A stretch of 64,000 nucleotides of DNA from positions 62,001-126,000 of the forward strand of contig LQGW01000031.1 of the NCBI GenBank assembly GCA_002838815.1, written 5' to 3'. The notes beneath the pieces were generated by a model that ran no database searches, was not told the DNA's origin, and saw only the letters and a program-made list of their open reading frames with translations. The position numbers and the translations under genes are program-made. Numbering within the stretch: the first letter of the stretch is position 1; every line of letters begins with the position of its first letter. Shown here one piece after another: positions 36,906 through 44,581 of the stretch. The stretch is from Clostridiaceae bacterium JG1575. GTDB lineage: Bacteria > Bacillota > Clostridia > Clostridiales > Clostridiaceae.

Positions 36906-37669
36906 TAGTTCAGCTCCTTTGCAAAAACAGCTGCGCCCAAAGCGCCAGCATAACGCCCCAAGGGATGGGAGCCCACGGGAGCGCGCAGCTCCTTGGCCAA
37001 AAGCTCGCACATGTAAGCATTATCCGAGAAGCCGCCCGTTAAGAGGTATTGGCCCCTGGCCTGACCCTGTTTTTTCGCAAGGGTTGCGACTTTTTGAACG
37101 ATGGAGCCCAAGACTCCTGCGGCAATATCCGAAAGGTCCGCACCTTTGCCGATGAGGCCGATGATCTCGGACTGCGCAAACACGGTGCATAAGGAAGAAA
37201 TGGGAATCCCTCGGCCCTTTTGGGCCAAATCAAACAGCTCCTCCAAGGACAACCCCATGGAATCGGCCATGACCTCCAAGAATCGCCCCGTCCCCGCCGA
37301 ACATTTATCATTCATGGCAAAGTGCGAGACCGTTCCCTCCCGAAGATGGATCACCTTAGTGTCCTGACCGCCGATGTCCAAAACCGTAGCCTCCACGCCG
37401 GGGAACAAATAATCCACCCCCTTGGCATGACAGGAGATTTCTGTGATCCGCTGCTGGGCGAAGGGCACGGACACCCGACCGTAGCCCGTACTGACAATGG
37501 CCCCCTGATCCAAAAAAGAACGCGCCCGTAATTCAGTTTCGATGCGCTGGGCCGTATCCCTGGCGTTCCACCCTGTGGGCAAAAGCATGCGATCCAAAAG
37601 GGCTCCATCGTCGCCCAAGACCGCCACCTTTGCCGCCGTAGACCCAAGGTCCACCCCGATTCCTATCAT
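36905..37669 (-). CDS. Acyl-CoA dehydratase activase (HgdC/YjiL, BadF-BcrA ATPase family)
   Basis: ASKHA-fold ATPase of 254 residues. Phosphate loop GVDLGSTAAKVAV, second motif LDIGGQDTKVI, and the two Cys that hold a [4Fe-4S] cluster between two monomers: MNDKCSAGTGRF and SSLCTVFAQSE. Such proteins use ATP to push one electron at very low potential onto the dehydratase component. It is the first gene of a four-gene operon with its own promoter. ATG 37669 follows AAGGGGAC. Confidence 0.93.
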   Translation of the reverse strand: MIGIGVDLGSTAAKVAVLGDDGALLDRMLLPTGWNARDTAQRIETELRARSFLDQGAIVSTGYGRVSVPFAQQRITEISCHAKGVDYLFPGVEATVLDIGGQDTKVIHLREGTVSHFAMNDKCSAGTGRFLEVMADSMGLSLEELFDLAQKGRGIPISSLCTVFAQSEIIGLIGKGADLSDIAAGVLGSIVQKVATLAKKQGQARGQYLLTGGFSDNAYMCELLAKELRAPVGSHPLGRYAGALGAAVFAKELN

Positions 37670-37712
37670 AATGTCCCCTTCCTTTCGAAATCCCCATCAA
37701 TACAACGTCTTC

Positions 37713-37740
37713 ATTATAACAAGCTTTGCGCAAGAAACAA
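37713..37740 (-). promoter_or_regulatory. Promoter of the activase operon
   Basis: Minus strand: TTGTTT (37740-37735), 16-base spacer, TATAAT (37718-37713), with TG one base before the -10 box (extended -10). The AT-rich gap from here to about 37970 holds no gene that I can support. Confidence 0.78.
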
Positions 37741-37975
37741 CAATCTTTCTTTTTATTGCAATATTCTGAATCGTCTCCTAAAAAGAATCATTTTAAGGAA
37801 TTTGATTTTTTCTCCGCATTTCTCCCTTTTGTTTGAATGATTTACCCCCCATATGCTTGATTTTTTTAAGTCGGGGTAAAAGTAATTCTCTGCACCTTTG
37901 TTTTTTTCCATGAATGATTTGGGACGACACGACCCCTTTTGAGAAAATAATCGATTTTTCTGCCTCCCATCTAAA

Positions 37976-38013
37976 ACGACCCAGCCGAACTCCAAAGGGT
38001 TCGGCTGGGTCGT
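37976..38013 (-). terminator. Terminator after the ABC pair
   Basis: A perfect 15-bp stem (37976-37990 with 37999-38013), 8-base loop, and TTTT after it on the minus strand. It ends the TetR-ABC-ABC operon. Confidence 0.85.
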
Positions 38014-38050
38014 TAAAGGTTTTTTCTGTTGCGCAAGACCTCTCAAATCA

Positions 38051-39784
38051 CTAAACAAGGCTCCAGTTTTGGCTCTCATTTTGTACTTGACACATATGCT
38101 GATAAAGGCCCTTTCGCTGCGCCAATTCCTTCGGGGAGCCCTCTTGGGCCACCCGACCTTGGGCAAGCACCACCACGTGGTCCGCCCCAGAGACCGTCCG
38201 CAGACGATGGGCGATGACGAGGACGGTTTTATCCTGAATGAGTCTTGAGAGCGCCTCTTGGATGATGGTCTCATTGTCCACATCCAAAGAAGCCGTAGCT
38301 TCATCCAAAAGGAGGATGGGCGCATCTTTTAAGAAAGCCCGAGCAATGGAGATTCGTTGGCGTTCGCCCCCGGAGAGTCGGGCGCCGTTTTCACCGATTT
38401 CTGAATCATAGCCCTTGGGGAGCTTTTGAGCGAATTCATCGCAGTTGGCTCGGCGTGCCGCCGCCAACACCTCTTCATCCGTGGCATCTTTTTTCCCGAT
38501 GCGGATGTTTTCCATAACGGTGTTGTTAAAGAGCGTCACATCCTGAAAGACGATGGCGTAGTAGGATAAAAGAGTTTCAGGATCGATGGTTTTAATGTCC
38601 ACCCCCCCCACCAGAATGGTCCCACCGTCGGGATCCCAAAATCTTGCCGCCAGGCGAGACACCGTCGTTTTGCCGCCCCCGGAGGGACCGACCAAGGCAG
38701 TAACCTCCCCTTGACGTGCGCAAAAGGATACGTCCTTTAGGACCTCTTCCCCTTCATTGTAGGAGAAGCCCACCCCCTCAAACACCACATCAAAGCCCTG
38801 AGGATTCATGACGTCTCGTCCGCTTTGAATGGGATAGTCCATCAGTTCCTTCATCCGGTCAATGTGTGAGCGACTGATTAATATGGCCGTAAAGTTTTGC
38901 AGCCCAAGGGATACGGGATCGTAAAGTCGCGACACCACTAAAAGAAAGAGGAAAAAGGAGAGGATGCTGAGCTTGCCTTGGACGAAGCGGTAGGATCCCG
39001 TCAAAGCCACGGTGACCATTCCGAGCTTCAGCACCAGTTGTGCGCAGGTCATAAAGCTCGAGGTCGCCAGTTCATTGCGAATCAAGCGCCGCTCCACCGA
39101 CCGAATGGATTCATCCACCGATTGAAGGACCCGCTCTTGAGCGTTGTTTGCCTTAATGTCCCGTACCGTTTCAATGCATTCTTGGATGGAATCGGCACAG
39201 GCCATCTTAACGGCTACGTCCTTTCGCCCCAAAGAATATTGCACTCGGGCCGACGAAAAGATGATGAGGTAGGCGACAGGAATCACCCAAATGGCGGCCA
39301 GGGCCATGGTTGCATCAAAGAAGAAGAGCGATAAGGCGATCAGTAGTGTTGCAATCATGGACCCAAAGAGCTGCGGGACAAAATGAGAAAACACTGTTTC
39401 TAAAAAAGCGCTGTCCGCCATGATGGTGCTCGTTAAATCCGCCAAATCCCGCTGACCAAAATAGGCAAGGGGCAGCTTTCTAATATGTTCCGCCAAGGAA
39501 ATTCTACGCACCTTGGATTCCAAGTAGGTGGCGAAAAAGGCCGTGGTATACTGCAGAAAACTGGTGAGGAAAATCAGCAAAAGGCAAAGCACGCTGCCAC
39601 CGATCAACAGGATCCGGTGATTTTCAGGGATTCCCCCATTTAATAGATCTTCGCTCAATAAAAACAAAAGGGAGACCGGGAGCATCAACGCCATGCTCTG
39701 CAGGCTCACACTGAGCACCGCTTTGACCAGATCCTTGGCTCCTTGCTCGGATAAAGCAAATCTTTTTTGAATTTTAGCAATCAT
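38051..39784 (-). CDS. ABC exporter-fold half-transporter, second of a pair
   Basis: A 577-residue protein: six membrane helices (about residues 20-310) and one ATPase domain with Walker A GPSGGGKTT, signature LSGGERQRISIARAF, Walker B ILLLDEATASLD and H-loop VIAHRL. It overlaps the preceding half-transporter by four bases, so the two most likely form a heterodimer. The pair resembles IrtAB/YbtPQ-type systems, some of which import siderophores despite their exporter fold; drug or peptide export is equally possible. ATG 39784 follows GGGAGGAAG. Confidence 0.88.
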   Translation of the reverse strand: MIAKIQKRFALSEQGAKDLVKAVLSVSLQSMALMLPVSLLFLLSEDLLNGGIPENHRILLIGGSVLCLLLIFLTSFLQYTTAFFATYLESKVRRISLAEHIRKLPLAYFGQRDLADLTSTIMADSAFLETVFSHFVPQLFGSMIATLLIALSLFFFDATMALAAIWVIPVAYLIIFSSARVQYSLGRKDVAVKMACADSIQECIETVRDIKANNAQERVLQSVDESIRSVERRLIRNELATSSFMTCAQLVLKLGMVTVALTGSYRFVQGKLSILSFFLFLLVVSRLYDPVSLGLQNFTAILISRSHIDRMKELMDYPIQSGRDVMNPQGFDVVFEGVGFSYNEGEEVLKDVSFCARQGEVTALVGPSGGGKTTVSRLAARFWDPDGGTILVGGVDIKTIDPETLLSYYAIVFQDVTLFNNTVMENIRIGKKDATDEEVLAAARRANCDEFAQKLPKGYDSEIGENGARLSGGERQRISIARAFLKDAPILLLDEATASLDVDNETIIQEALSRLIQDKTVLVIAHRLRTVSGADHVVVLAQGRVAQEGSPKELAQRKGLYQHMCQVQNESQNWSLV

Positions 39785-41556
39785 TGGACTTCCTCCCGTT
39801 CTACTTTCCATTCCACGGCCTCTTCGTACTGCTGCCACATCGCTGCGAATACGCCGCCCTTTTCCATGAGGGTGGGGACGGATCCTTCTTCCACGATGCG
39901 CCCTTCGCGCACTACGAAAACCCGATCCACGTGAGCAATAGTGGTCAAACGATGAGCGATCATCAGGACGGTACGGTTCGCCGCCAAGACTTTGAAAGCT
40001 TCTTGAACCTTGTGTTCGTTGTCGGGATCGGCAAAGGCCGTCGCCTCATCCAAGAGAACAATGGGCGAATTTTTCAAAAGGGTCCGTGCAATGGCGACCC
40101 GCTGCTCTTCGCCTCCCGATAAAAAGGCGCCTTTGGTGCCCAAGAGCGTGTGAATCCCCTGGGGCAGCTTTTCGACAATGTCCATGCATTGAGCCTCAGC
40201 CAATGCCGCGAGCACGTCCTCTTGCGTAGCCTCGGGGCGCCCCAGACGTACGTTCTCCAACAGCGTGCCTTTTAGAAGTCGGCTGTTTTGAAAAACAAAG
40301 GAAACTTGGTTCATCAGATCTTGACTTGAGACTTTTCGAACATCTATACCCCCTACACGCACCGAGCCCGACTGCGGATCGTAAAATCGGCACAATAGAT
40401 GCGCTAAGGTCGTTTTGCCACCACCCGAAGGGCCAACAAGAGCAACGGTTTCTCCACTCTTAACAAAGAGTGAGACATCCTTTAGCGCCTCATTGGTCCC
40501 ATCGTAGCTGAAGGTAACATGATCCAGTTCGAGGCTTGAATCCTGGAACGATTCAGGCGTCTGCCCCTCTTCCAAGAGCGGCAAATGGAGGATGCTGTCC
40601 ATGCGCTCTAGAGCATCCTTCACGATGAGGGCGTCATGGCTTTGGAAGATGACCTTTTCAAGGGTCAACGAAATCACCGGCGTGATGAGAATGTAGAAGA
40701 ACAGATTCAAAACAAATCCCAGTGTGGTTCCTTGCCGCGAAAAATAGATGCCGGCAAAAATCAACAGCGCGAAAATGCCATGGATGGCCGTCATGAATCC
40801 CACCATGGGCAAGCGGCTCATCTTGGTGTAGCTCATAACATAATCGCCGTAACGATCAATGGCTCCCTTCAGTCGCCGGAAGGAAAAAACGGTCTGCCCA
40901 AAGGTCTTTACCACGGGAACTCCCCGGACAAATTCCACGGCCTCGTTGGACATATCCTCCAAGGTATTCGTGTAGAGGGTCATTCGTTCTGCCTTGTCCG
41001 GTCCCATCATGCGATACAGGAAAATCATCCCCAAAACAACGGGCACGAGCGATAGAAGCCCCAAGCGCCAATCGAAGGCCAAAAGCAGGACCAAAAGCCC
41101 CAAAGGCGTTGCAATGGCCACCGAGCGGTCGGGCAACTGATGGGCCAAGTAATTTTCCGTAGCCGCCGTGGATTCATTGACAATGCTCCTCATGCGACCC
41201 GAGCCGAAACGATCCACCGTCCCCAACGGCAGGGCCACGATATGGTGCATCAGGGCACTACGCATGTTGGACGCGATGCGAAACGCAGAAAAATGGGAAC
41301 ATAAAAGAGCTGCCAGGTAGACAAAAATGGTCAACACGGCGAATAAAAAGGCCATCCACCCGTATTGGGGAATCACGGCAAGAGCTTCGGCGGAGTCCCC
41401 GGCCTCGAGGATCGCGCGAAGAATCCGCCAAAGATAAAGATAAGGAACAAGAGCGAACAAAGCGCTGGATGCTGCCAGGATCCAGGAGGCATAGGTGAGG
41501 TAACGGTGCTTGCCGGCAAAGGCCATGAGCCGGGCTCGATTGGATTGTTGTTTCAA
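39781..41556 (-). CDS. ABC exporter-fold half-transporter, first of a pair
   Basis: A 591-residue membrane ATPase: six helices (about 20-300), Walker A GPSGGGKTT, signature LSGGEEQRVAIARTL, and Walker B text LLDEATAFADPDNE. The ATAFADP form is, to my knowledge, common in the IrtA/YbtP group rather than in standard multidrug pumps, which hints at metal-chelate or siderophore handling (inference). Start: no ATG fits; TTG 41556 lies 8 bases after AAGGAG and gives MKQQSNRARLMAF. The frame extending to 41772 would run through the end of the TetR gene. Confidence 0.87.
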   Translation of the reverse strand: MKQQSNRARLMAFAGKHRYLTYASWILAASSALFALVPYLYLWRILRAILEAGDSAEALAVIPQYGWMAFLFAVLTIFVYLAALLCSHFSAFRIASNMRSALMHHIVALPLGTVDRFGSGRMRSIVNESTAATENYLAHQLPDRSVAIATPLGLLVLLLAFDWRLGLLSLVPVVLGMIFLYRMMGPDKAERMTLYTNTLEDMSNEAVEFVRGVPVVKTFGQTVFSFRRLKGAIDRYGDYVMSYTKMSRLPMVGFMTAIHGIFALLIFAGIYFSRQGTTLGFVLNLFFYILITPVISLTLEKVIFQSHDALIVKDALERMDSILHLPLLEEGQTPESFQDSSLELDHVTFSYDGTNEALKDVSLFVKSGETVALVGPSGGGKTTLAHLLCRFYDPQSGSVRVGGIDVRKVSSQDLMNQVSFVFQNSRLLKGTLLENVRLGRPEATQEDVLAALAEAQCMDIVEKLPQGIHTLLGTKGAFLSGGEEQRVAIARTLLKNSPIVLLDEATAFADPDNEHKVQEAFKVLAANRTVLMIAHRLTTIAHVDRVFVVREGRIVEEGSVPTLMEKGGVFAAMWQQYEEAVEWKVEREEVQ

Positions 41557-41647
41557 TAAAATCACTCCTTCGTGCCAATAGATGGGCTGCTTGCTGTGAC
41601 TGCTCTCAGTGTTAGCCGAAGCTAACCCAAGAGGAAAGAAAAAGGGA

Positions 41648-42259
41648 TTAAATCCCAAAGAGTTTACGCCATCCCGCTTTTTGAAACTCAACAAGATCCT
41701 GCACATACCCCAGAGCTTTTTCTTGAGGCATGTCGTGGATGATGATCTCAAAGAATGCGGTGACCATTCCACTAATTAAGATGTGCATCAGTTCGGGAGA
41801 GACCGAATGAACCGTGACCCCTACCTGGCGCAGCGCTTCTTCAAAGGTGCGCGTCGCAGCCATTTCATGAGAAACCAGGCGGTGGACAAAATCCTCATGG
41901 CGGGTTCCCTCGCTGTGCAGTAAAATCAGCCGAAAGGCGTTTTGATGCTGATAGAGGTAATGGATGGTCCGCTCCATCCACTCCGTGGACATCGTGCCCA
42001 TTTCCTCCAACTGCTGCTTGCCGGGTTTTTTTTCAAATTCCCGGGTTATTTCAAGGTAGTTCTCCAAAAACGTTTGGGCACTTTCCCGAACCAAGGCATC
42101 AAAGAGTTCTTCCTTCGTTTTAAAATAGCCGTAAAAAGCACCGGTCGTGACCCCGGCCTTGCGCACAATCATCCGAAGGGAAGCGTGGCGGAACCCATGG
42201 AGCAAAAACTCCGCTTCCCCCGCTTCTAAAATTCGCTCTTTTGTGGATTTTTCGATGAT
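41648..42259 (-). CDS. TetR/AcrR family regulator of the ABC pair (start codon unclear)
   Basis: Helix-turn-helix regulator with a normal TetR body (SLRMIVRKAGVTTGAFYGYF). The conserved N-terminal helix is encoded upstream of the first TTG (42205): the frame reads EKSTKERILEAGEAEFLLHG, as in intact TetR proteins. Yet between the in-frame stop and this helix no ATG, GTG or TTG occurs; only ATC at 42259 or 42256, just after GAGGGGGTGAG, or ATT at 42232. Either a rare start codon is used, or the start was lost by mutation and a shortened protein begins at 42205. I give the full conserved frame. It precedes the ABC genes and has an operator at its own promoter. Confidence 0.75.
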   Translation of the reverse strand: MIEKSTKERILEAGEAEFLLHGFRHASLRMIVRKAGVTTGAFYGYFKTKEELFDALVRESAQTFLENYLEITREFEKKPGKQQLEEMGTMSTEWMERTIHYLYQHQNAFRLILLHSEGTRHEDFVHRLVSHEMAATRTFEEALRQVGVTVHSVSPELMHILISGMVTAFFEIIIHDMPQEKALGYVQDLVEFQKAGWRKLFGI

Positions 42260-42295
42260 CTCACCCCCTCACCCCTTTAGAAAGGCCCTACGTAA

Positions 42296-42313
42296 CATTG
42301 TTATATAACACTG
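42296..42313. promoter_or_regulatory. TetR-type operator
   Basis: Palindrome TGTTATATAACA (42299-42310), extended by CA/TG with one mismatch on each side. It lies directly downstream of the minus-strand -10 box and overlaps the -35 of a possible plus-strand promoter, the position expected for autoregulation by the adjacent TetR protein. Confidence 0.75.
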
Positions 42314-42327
42314 CTACATTCTATCAT
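42298..42327 (+). promoter_or_regulatory. Possible divergent promoter over the same operator
   Basis: Plus strand: TTGTTA (42298-42303), 18-base spacer, TATCAT (42322-42327). Together with the terminator at 42515 it would give a short transcript without a convincing reading frame. Confidence 0.35.
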
Positions 42328-42347
42328 GGCTTTTAAAATTTCGTCAA
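42318..42347 (-). promoter_or_regulatory. Promoter of the TetR-ABC-ABC operon
   Basis: Minus strand: TTGACG (42347-42342), 18-base spacer, TAGAAT (42323-42318). Confidence 0.75.
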
Positions 42348-42514
42348 GAAGGCGCCATTGGGACCACTAATCGTGAAAAAAGCAGCAACCCCAATATTTT
42401 CCCTTACTCCTGGGACCCCCAAAGCAATGCGCGCTGCTTAAAAAAAATAATAATAAAAAATTCGAAAAGCGAGCTGCCTGCACCACATCCCTCAGCGACA
42501 ACCTTTGTATGATC

Positions 42515-42569
42515 CGCTCTTCCCCTTTTGATCAAGATCCTGTAAAAAGGAAAGGAGAAGAGCGTTTTT
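42515..42569 (+). terminator. Plus-strand terminator without an upstream gene
   Basis: CGCTCTTCC (42515-42523) pairs with a GAAGAGCG arm (42557-42564), with further pairing inside, and five T follow on the plus strand only. No plus-strand gene is seen between the TetR promoter and this site. Confidence 0.6.
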
Positions 42570-42602
42570 GAGCCTCTTTCCGGCAAAAGAACCCTCATTT
42601 CA

Positions 42603-42657
42603 CCCTCTGCCAGAGCAACAAGCGCTGATTTTTACCAAAAATGGCCCTCTGCCAGAG
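42603..42657. repeat. Two identical short dyads upstream of the XRE gene
   Basis: CCCTCTGCCAGAG occurs at 42603-42615 and 42645-42657, start to start 42 bases apart. Each contains the inverted repeat CTCTG-C-CAGAG. This looks like a pair of operator sites on one face of the helix. Confidence 0.6.
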
Positions 42658-42716
42658 ACTCCGTCTTGAGTCTTTAACCGGCCGCCTGCAAAATATTTAT
42701 TAGAAGGAGTACCCTC

Positions 42717-43187
42717 ATGCAGTTTGCAGAACAAATCCGTGAGATCCGAAAAACCCATCAATTAACCCAAGAGCAACTCGCATCCAAACTCAATGTTTCG
42801 CGTCAGACCATCTCCAGTTGGGAGAACAACCGAAACCTCCCCGACCTAGAAATGGTGGTCTTCATCGCTAAAACCTTTGACCTTTCCTTGGATGTGCTCA
42901 TTCTAGGAGGCAGTGAAATGAAAGATAAACTCATTCAAGACGGCAAAGAAACCAAAAAAGCCCGCTTCAACACCATCACCACCGCCATCGGCGGCGGCCT
43001 TATGGCCTTAGCCATCGTTCTTTTCATCACCAAGGAAGTCCTCGGCGACTCCATCGACGACCAAGGAATTCTCCACGAAAAATTCTACCTCATCCCCATC
43101 GGCCTGCTTTTATTCTTCTTAGGCGCCCTCATCGTCGGCGTGATGCTCACGAAAAACTTTAGAGCCAAACACCAAAAGAACGCATAG
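42717..43187 (+). CDS. XRE family regulator with membrane segments
   Basis: A 156-residue protein: residues 1-65 are a Cro/CI-type helix-turn-helix (LTQEQLASKLNVSRQTISSWE), followed by a short linker and two hydrophobic segments (about 80-103 and 122-146), resembling DUF3955-type tails. It should be a membrane-attached transcription factor. ATG 42717 follows AGAAGGAG. The repeated dyads 60-115 bases upstream are likely its own binding sites. It stands alone, closed by a terminator. Confidence 0.85.
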   Translation: MQFAEQIREIRKTHQLTQEQLASKLNVSRQTISSWENNRNLPDLEMVVFIAKTFDLSLDVLILGGSEMKDKLIQDGKETKKARFNTITTAIGGGLMALAIVLFITKEVLGDSIDDQGILHEKFYLIPIGLLLFFLGALIVGVMLTKNFRAKHQKNA

Positions 43188-43233
43188 AAAAAGGAATATC
43201 CCGCCACTTTGACTGGACATTCCTTTTTCTATG
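43183..43233 (+). terminator. Terminator overlapping the XRE stop codon
   Basis: A perfect 15-bp stem (43183-43197 with 43219-43233) that includes the TAG stop; the second arm carries a run of five T. Confidence 0.75.
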
Positions 43234-43832
43234 CTCTTAATTCTTGAGGCTCTGGTGAAGCCTCGCCATCTAAACCTTCCTCTTCTGCTTTTTCCATTTC
43301 CTCAGCCCAACGGATCCTTCTTATCATCGGCTCCAGAATCTGCGTAGGGGGACCCATCGAACCATCGCTTGGTTCAATGGAACCGACATCCCTGGCTTCA
43401 TCTCATTTGGCGCTTCGCTTCGTGCACCGCAGACTTCCTTAGTAGTGCATTGACTTTCGATGGGCATTGAGTGAATTGGGATCCAGCAAGGTTGTTTCAA
43501 GAATAGAGACGATCCTAGTCGTCCCCCATTCTTTGTACCAATCGTTTAAAGTAATAAAGCCCATTCGTTGGCCCCCACATTCCTTTTTAGGCTTGGCCAT
43601 ATCAGAACACTGGATGGACATCCAACACGTTTGTGGACTCGCAATTAGGTTGCGGTTTCTCTAAGCAACCGACGTTCGTACTGATTTGGCGCCATTCCTC
43701 CCCTTTTGTGGATTCAGTCATTAAAGAAAAAACACGACATTGAATACGACAAAGAGAAGATCGAAGAACATATCCGTGAAGCAATGAACCTCGGATCCGA
43801 ACCCTATTCGGTAAGGCCTAAAATAAACAACT
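43234..43832. other. Gene-poor stretch with possible decayed coding remnants
   Basis: About 600 bases without a convincing complete gene. On the minus strand 43439-43621 a 60-codon frame reads coherently (GQRMGFITLNDWYKEWGTT), ending LDPNSLNAHRKSMHY. On the plus strand about 43713-43833 a frame ends KIEEHIREAMNLGSEPYSVR. Neither has a ribosome site, and I do not recognise either; they may be the tails of lost genes. A 11-bp imperfect hairpin (CCATCGAACCA / TGGTTCAATGG) is at 43354-43380. Confidence 0.3.
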
Positions 43833-43879
43833 GAAAAAGAAAGTAGCTGAAACCAATAACTTTTGATTTCAGCCACTTT
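43833..43879 (-). terminator. Terminator after tRNA-fMet
   Basis: TTTCAGC-type arms (43840-43852 with 43867-43879, one mismatch) and a T-rich tail on the minus strand, immediately after the tRNA. Confidence 0.7.
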
Positions 43880-43881
43880 TA

Positions 43882-43957
<76 letters not shown>

Positions 43958-43997
43958 ATATGGTCCCAAACCATTGCTGTATTTGGGGTACTCATTT

Positions 43998-44026
43998 ATG
44001 ATAACACTCCATCCTTGCCACGTCAA
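43998..44026 (-). promoter_or_regulatory. Promoter of tRNA-fMet
   Basis: Minus strand: TTGACG (44026-44021), 17-base spacer, TATCAT (44003-43998), about 45 bases ahead of the tRNA. Confidence 0.75.
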
Positions 44027-44145
44027 CCCAATTGAGCGCAATCAAAGGAAATTAGCGCATTTTTTTGATTTCTGGAGCATCCGAGCGCTCAGCACTGCTT
44101 TTGCGCCTGAAAGCCCCCGCACTTGCACCTTGGTTGAGCGGCAGA

Positions 44146-44183
44146 CAAAGGGAGCAGCCTCCGATCGGGTGCTGCTCCCTTTG
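44146..44183 (-). terminator. Hairpin after tRNA-Leu
   Basis: A perfect 13-bp stem (44146-44158 with 44171-44183), 12-base loop; the T tail on the minus strand is short. Confidence 0.65.
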
Positions 44184-44192
44184 CTGTGGAAG

Positions 44193-44281
44193 TGGTGCTG
44201 AAGACCGGGATCGAACCGGTACGGTGTGTTAGCACCGCAGGATTTTAAGTCCTGTGCGTCTGCCAGTTTCGCCACTCCAGC
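44193..44281 (-). tRNA. tRNA-Leu (TAA)
   Basis: An 89-base class II tRNA with a long variable arm and encoded CCA. Acceptor GCTGGAG/CTTCAGC, anticodon loop CTTAAAA giving TAA, T arm GGTTCGATCCC. Confidence 0.94.
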
Positions 44282-44286
44282 GGATT

Positions 44287-44363
44287 TGGTAGCGGAAATA
44301 GGACTTGAACCTACGACCCTTCGGGTATGAACCGAATGCTCTAGCCAGCTGAGCTATTCCGCC
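44287..44363 (-). tRNA. Elongator tRNA-Met (CAT)
   Basis: A 77-base cloverleaf with encoded CCA. Acceptor GGCGGAA/TTCCGCT has a full set of pairs (G1-T72 wobble), unlike the initiator; anticodon loop TTCATAC gives CAT. tRNA-Ile2 with a modified CAT is an alternative, but the text agrees better with elongator Met. It lies 5 bases upstream of tRNA-Leu on the same transcript. Confidence 0.88.
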
Positions 44364-44396
44364 AAATTGTGTCTGTTCGCAATAGCGACATTTATT

Positions 44397-44426
44397 ATTA
44401 TAGGGGAGGGCAAATAGCTTTGTCAA
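44397..44426 (-). promoter_or_regulatory. Promoter of the tRNA-Met/tRNA-Leu pair
   Basis: Minus strand: consensus TTGACA (44426-44421), 18-base spacer, consensus TATAAT (44402-44397). Confidence 0.88.
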
Positions 44427-44581
44427 TGAGCTTTTTGAAAAAATACAAAAAGAATGGGGAAGACCTTTAGGATCGTGATGAATCCACTTTTCAAAAGTAT
44501 GAAGCCATTTGTTTATATAGAATACGAATAATGATATAATAAGCTACACAAACAACTCAACCAGGCAAGGAGGGATACCCC

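Noticed and set aside
37753-38325. Minus-strand 190-codon frame at the end of the ABC gene
   Set aside because: It is the out-of-frame shadow of the ATPase domain and runs through the terminator at 37976-38013.
42404-42598. Minus-strand 64-codon frame between the TetR promoter and the XRE gene
   Set aside because: No ribosome site; it crosses the terminator hairpin and an AT run that yields an unlikely FFIIIFF segment.
42205-42603. CRISPR-like repeat array
   Set aside because: Only two copies of a 13-base dyad are present further on (42603 and 42645), with no spacers or cas genes; they look like operator sites.
44146-44183. T-box or other riboswitch near the tRNA cluster
   Set aside because: The stem is a simple 13-bp hairpin directly after tRNA-Leu with no T-box sequence; a terminator is the simpler reading.
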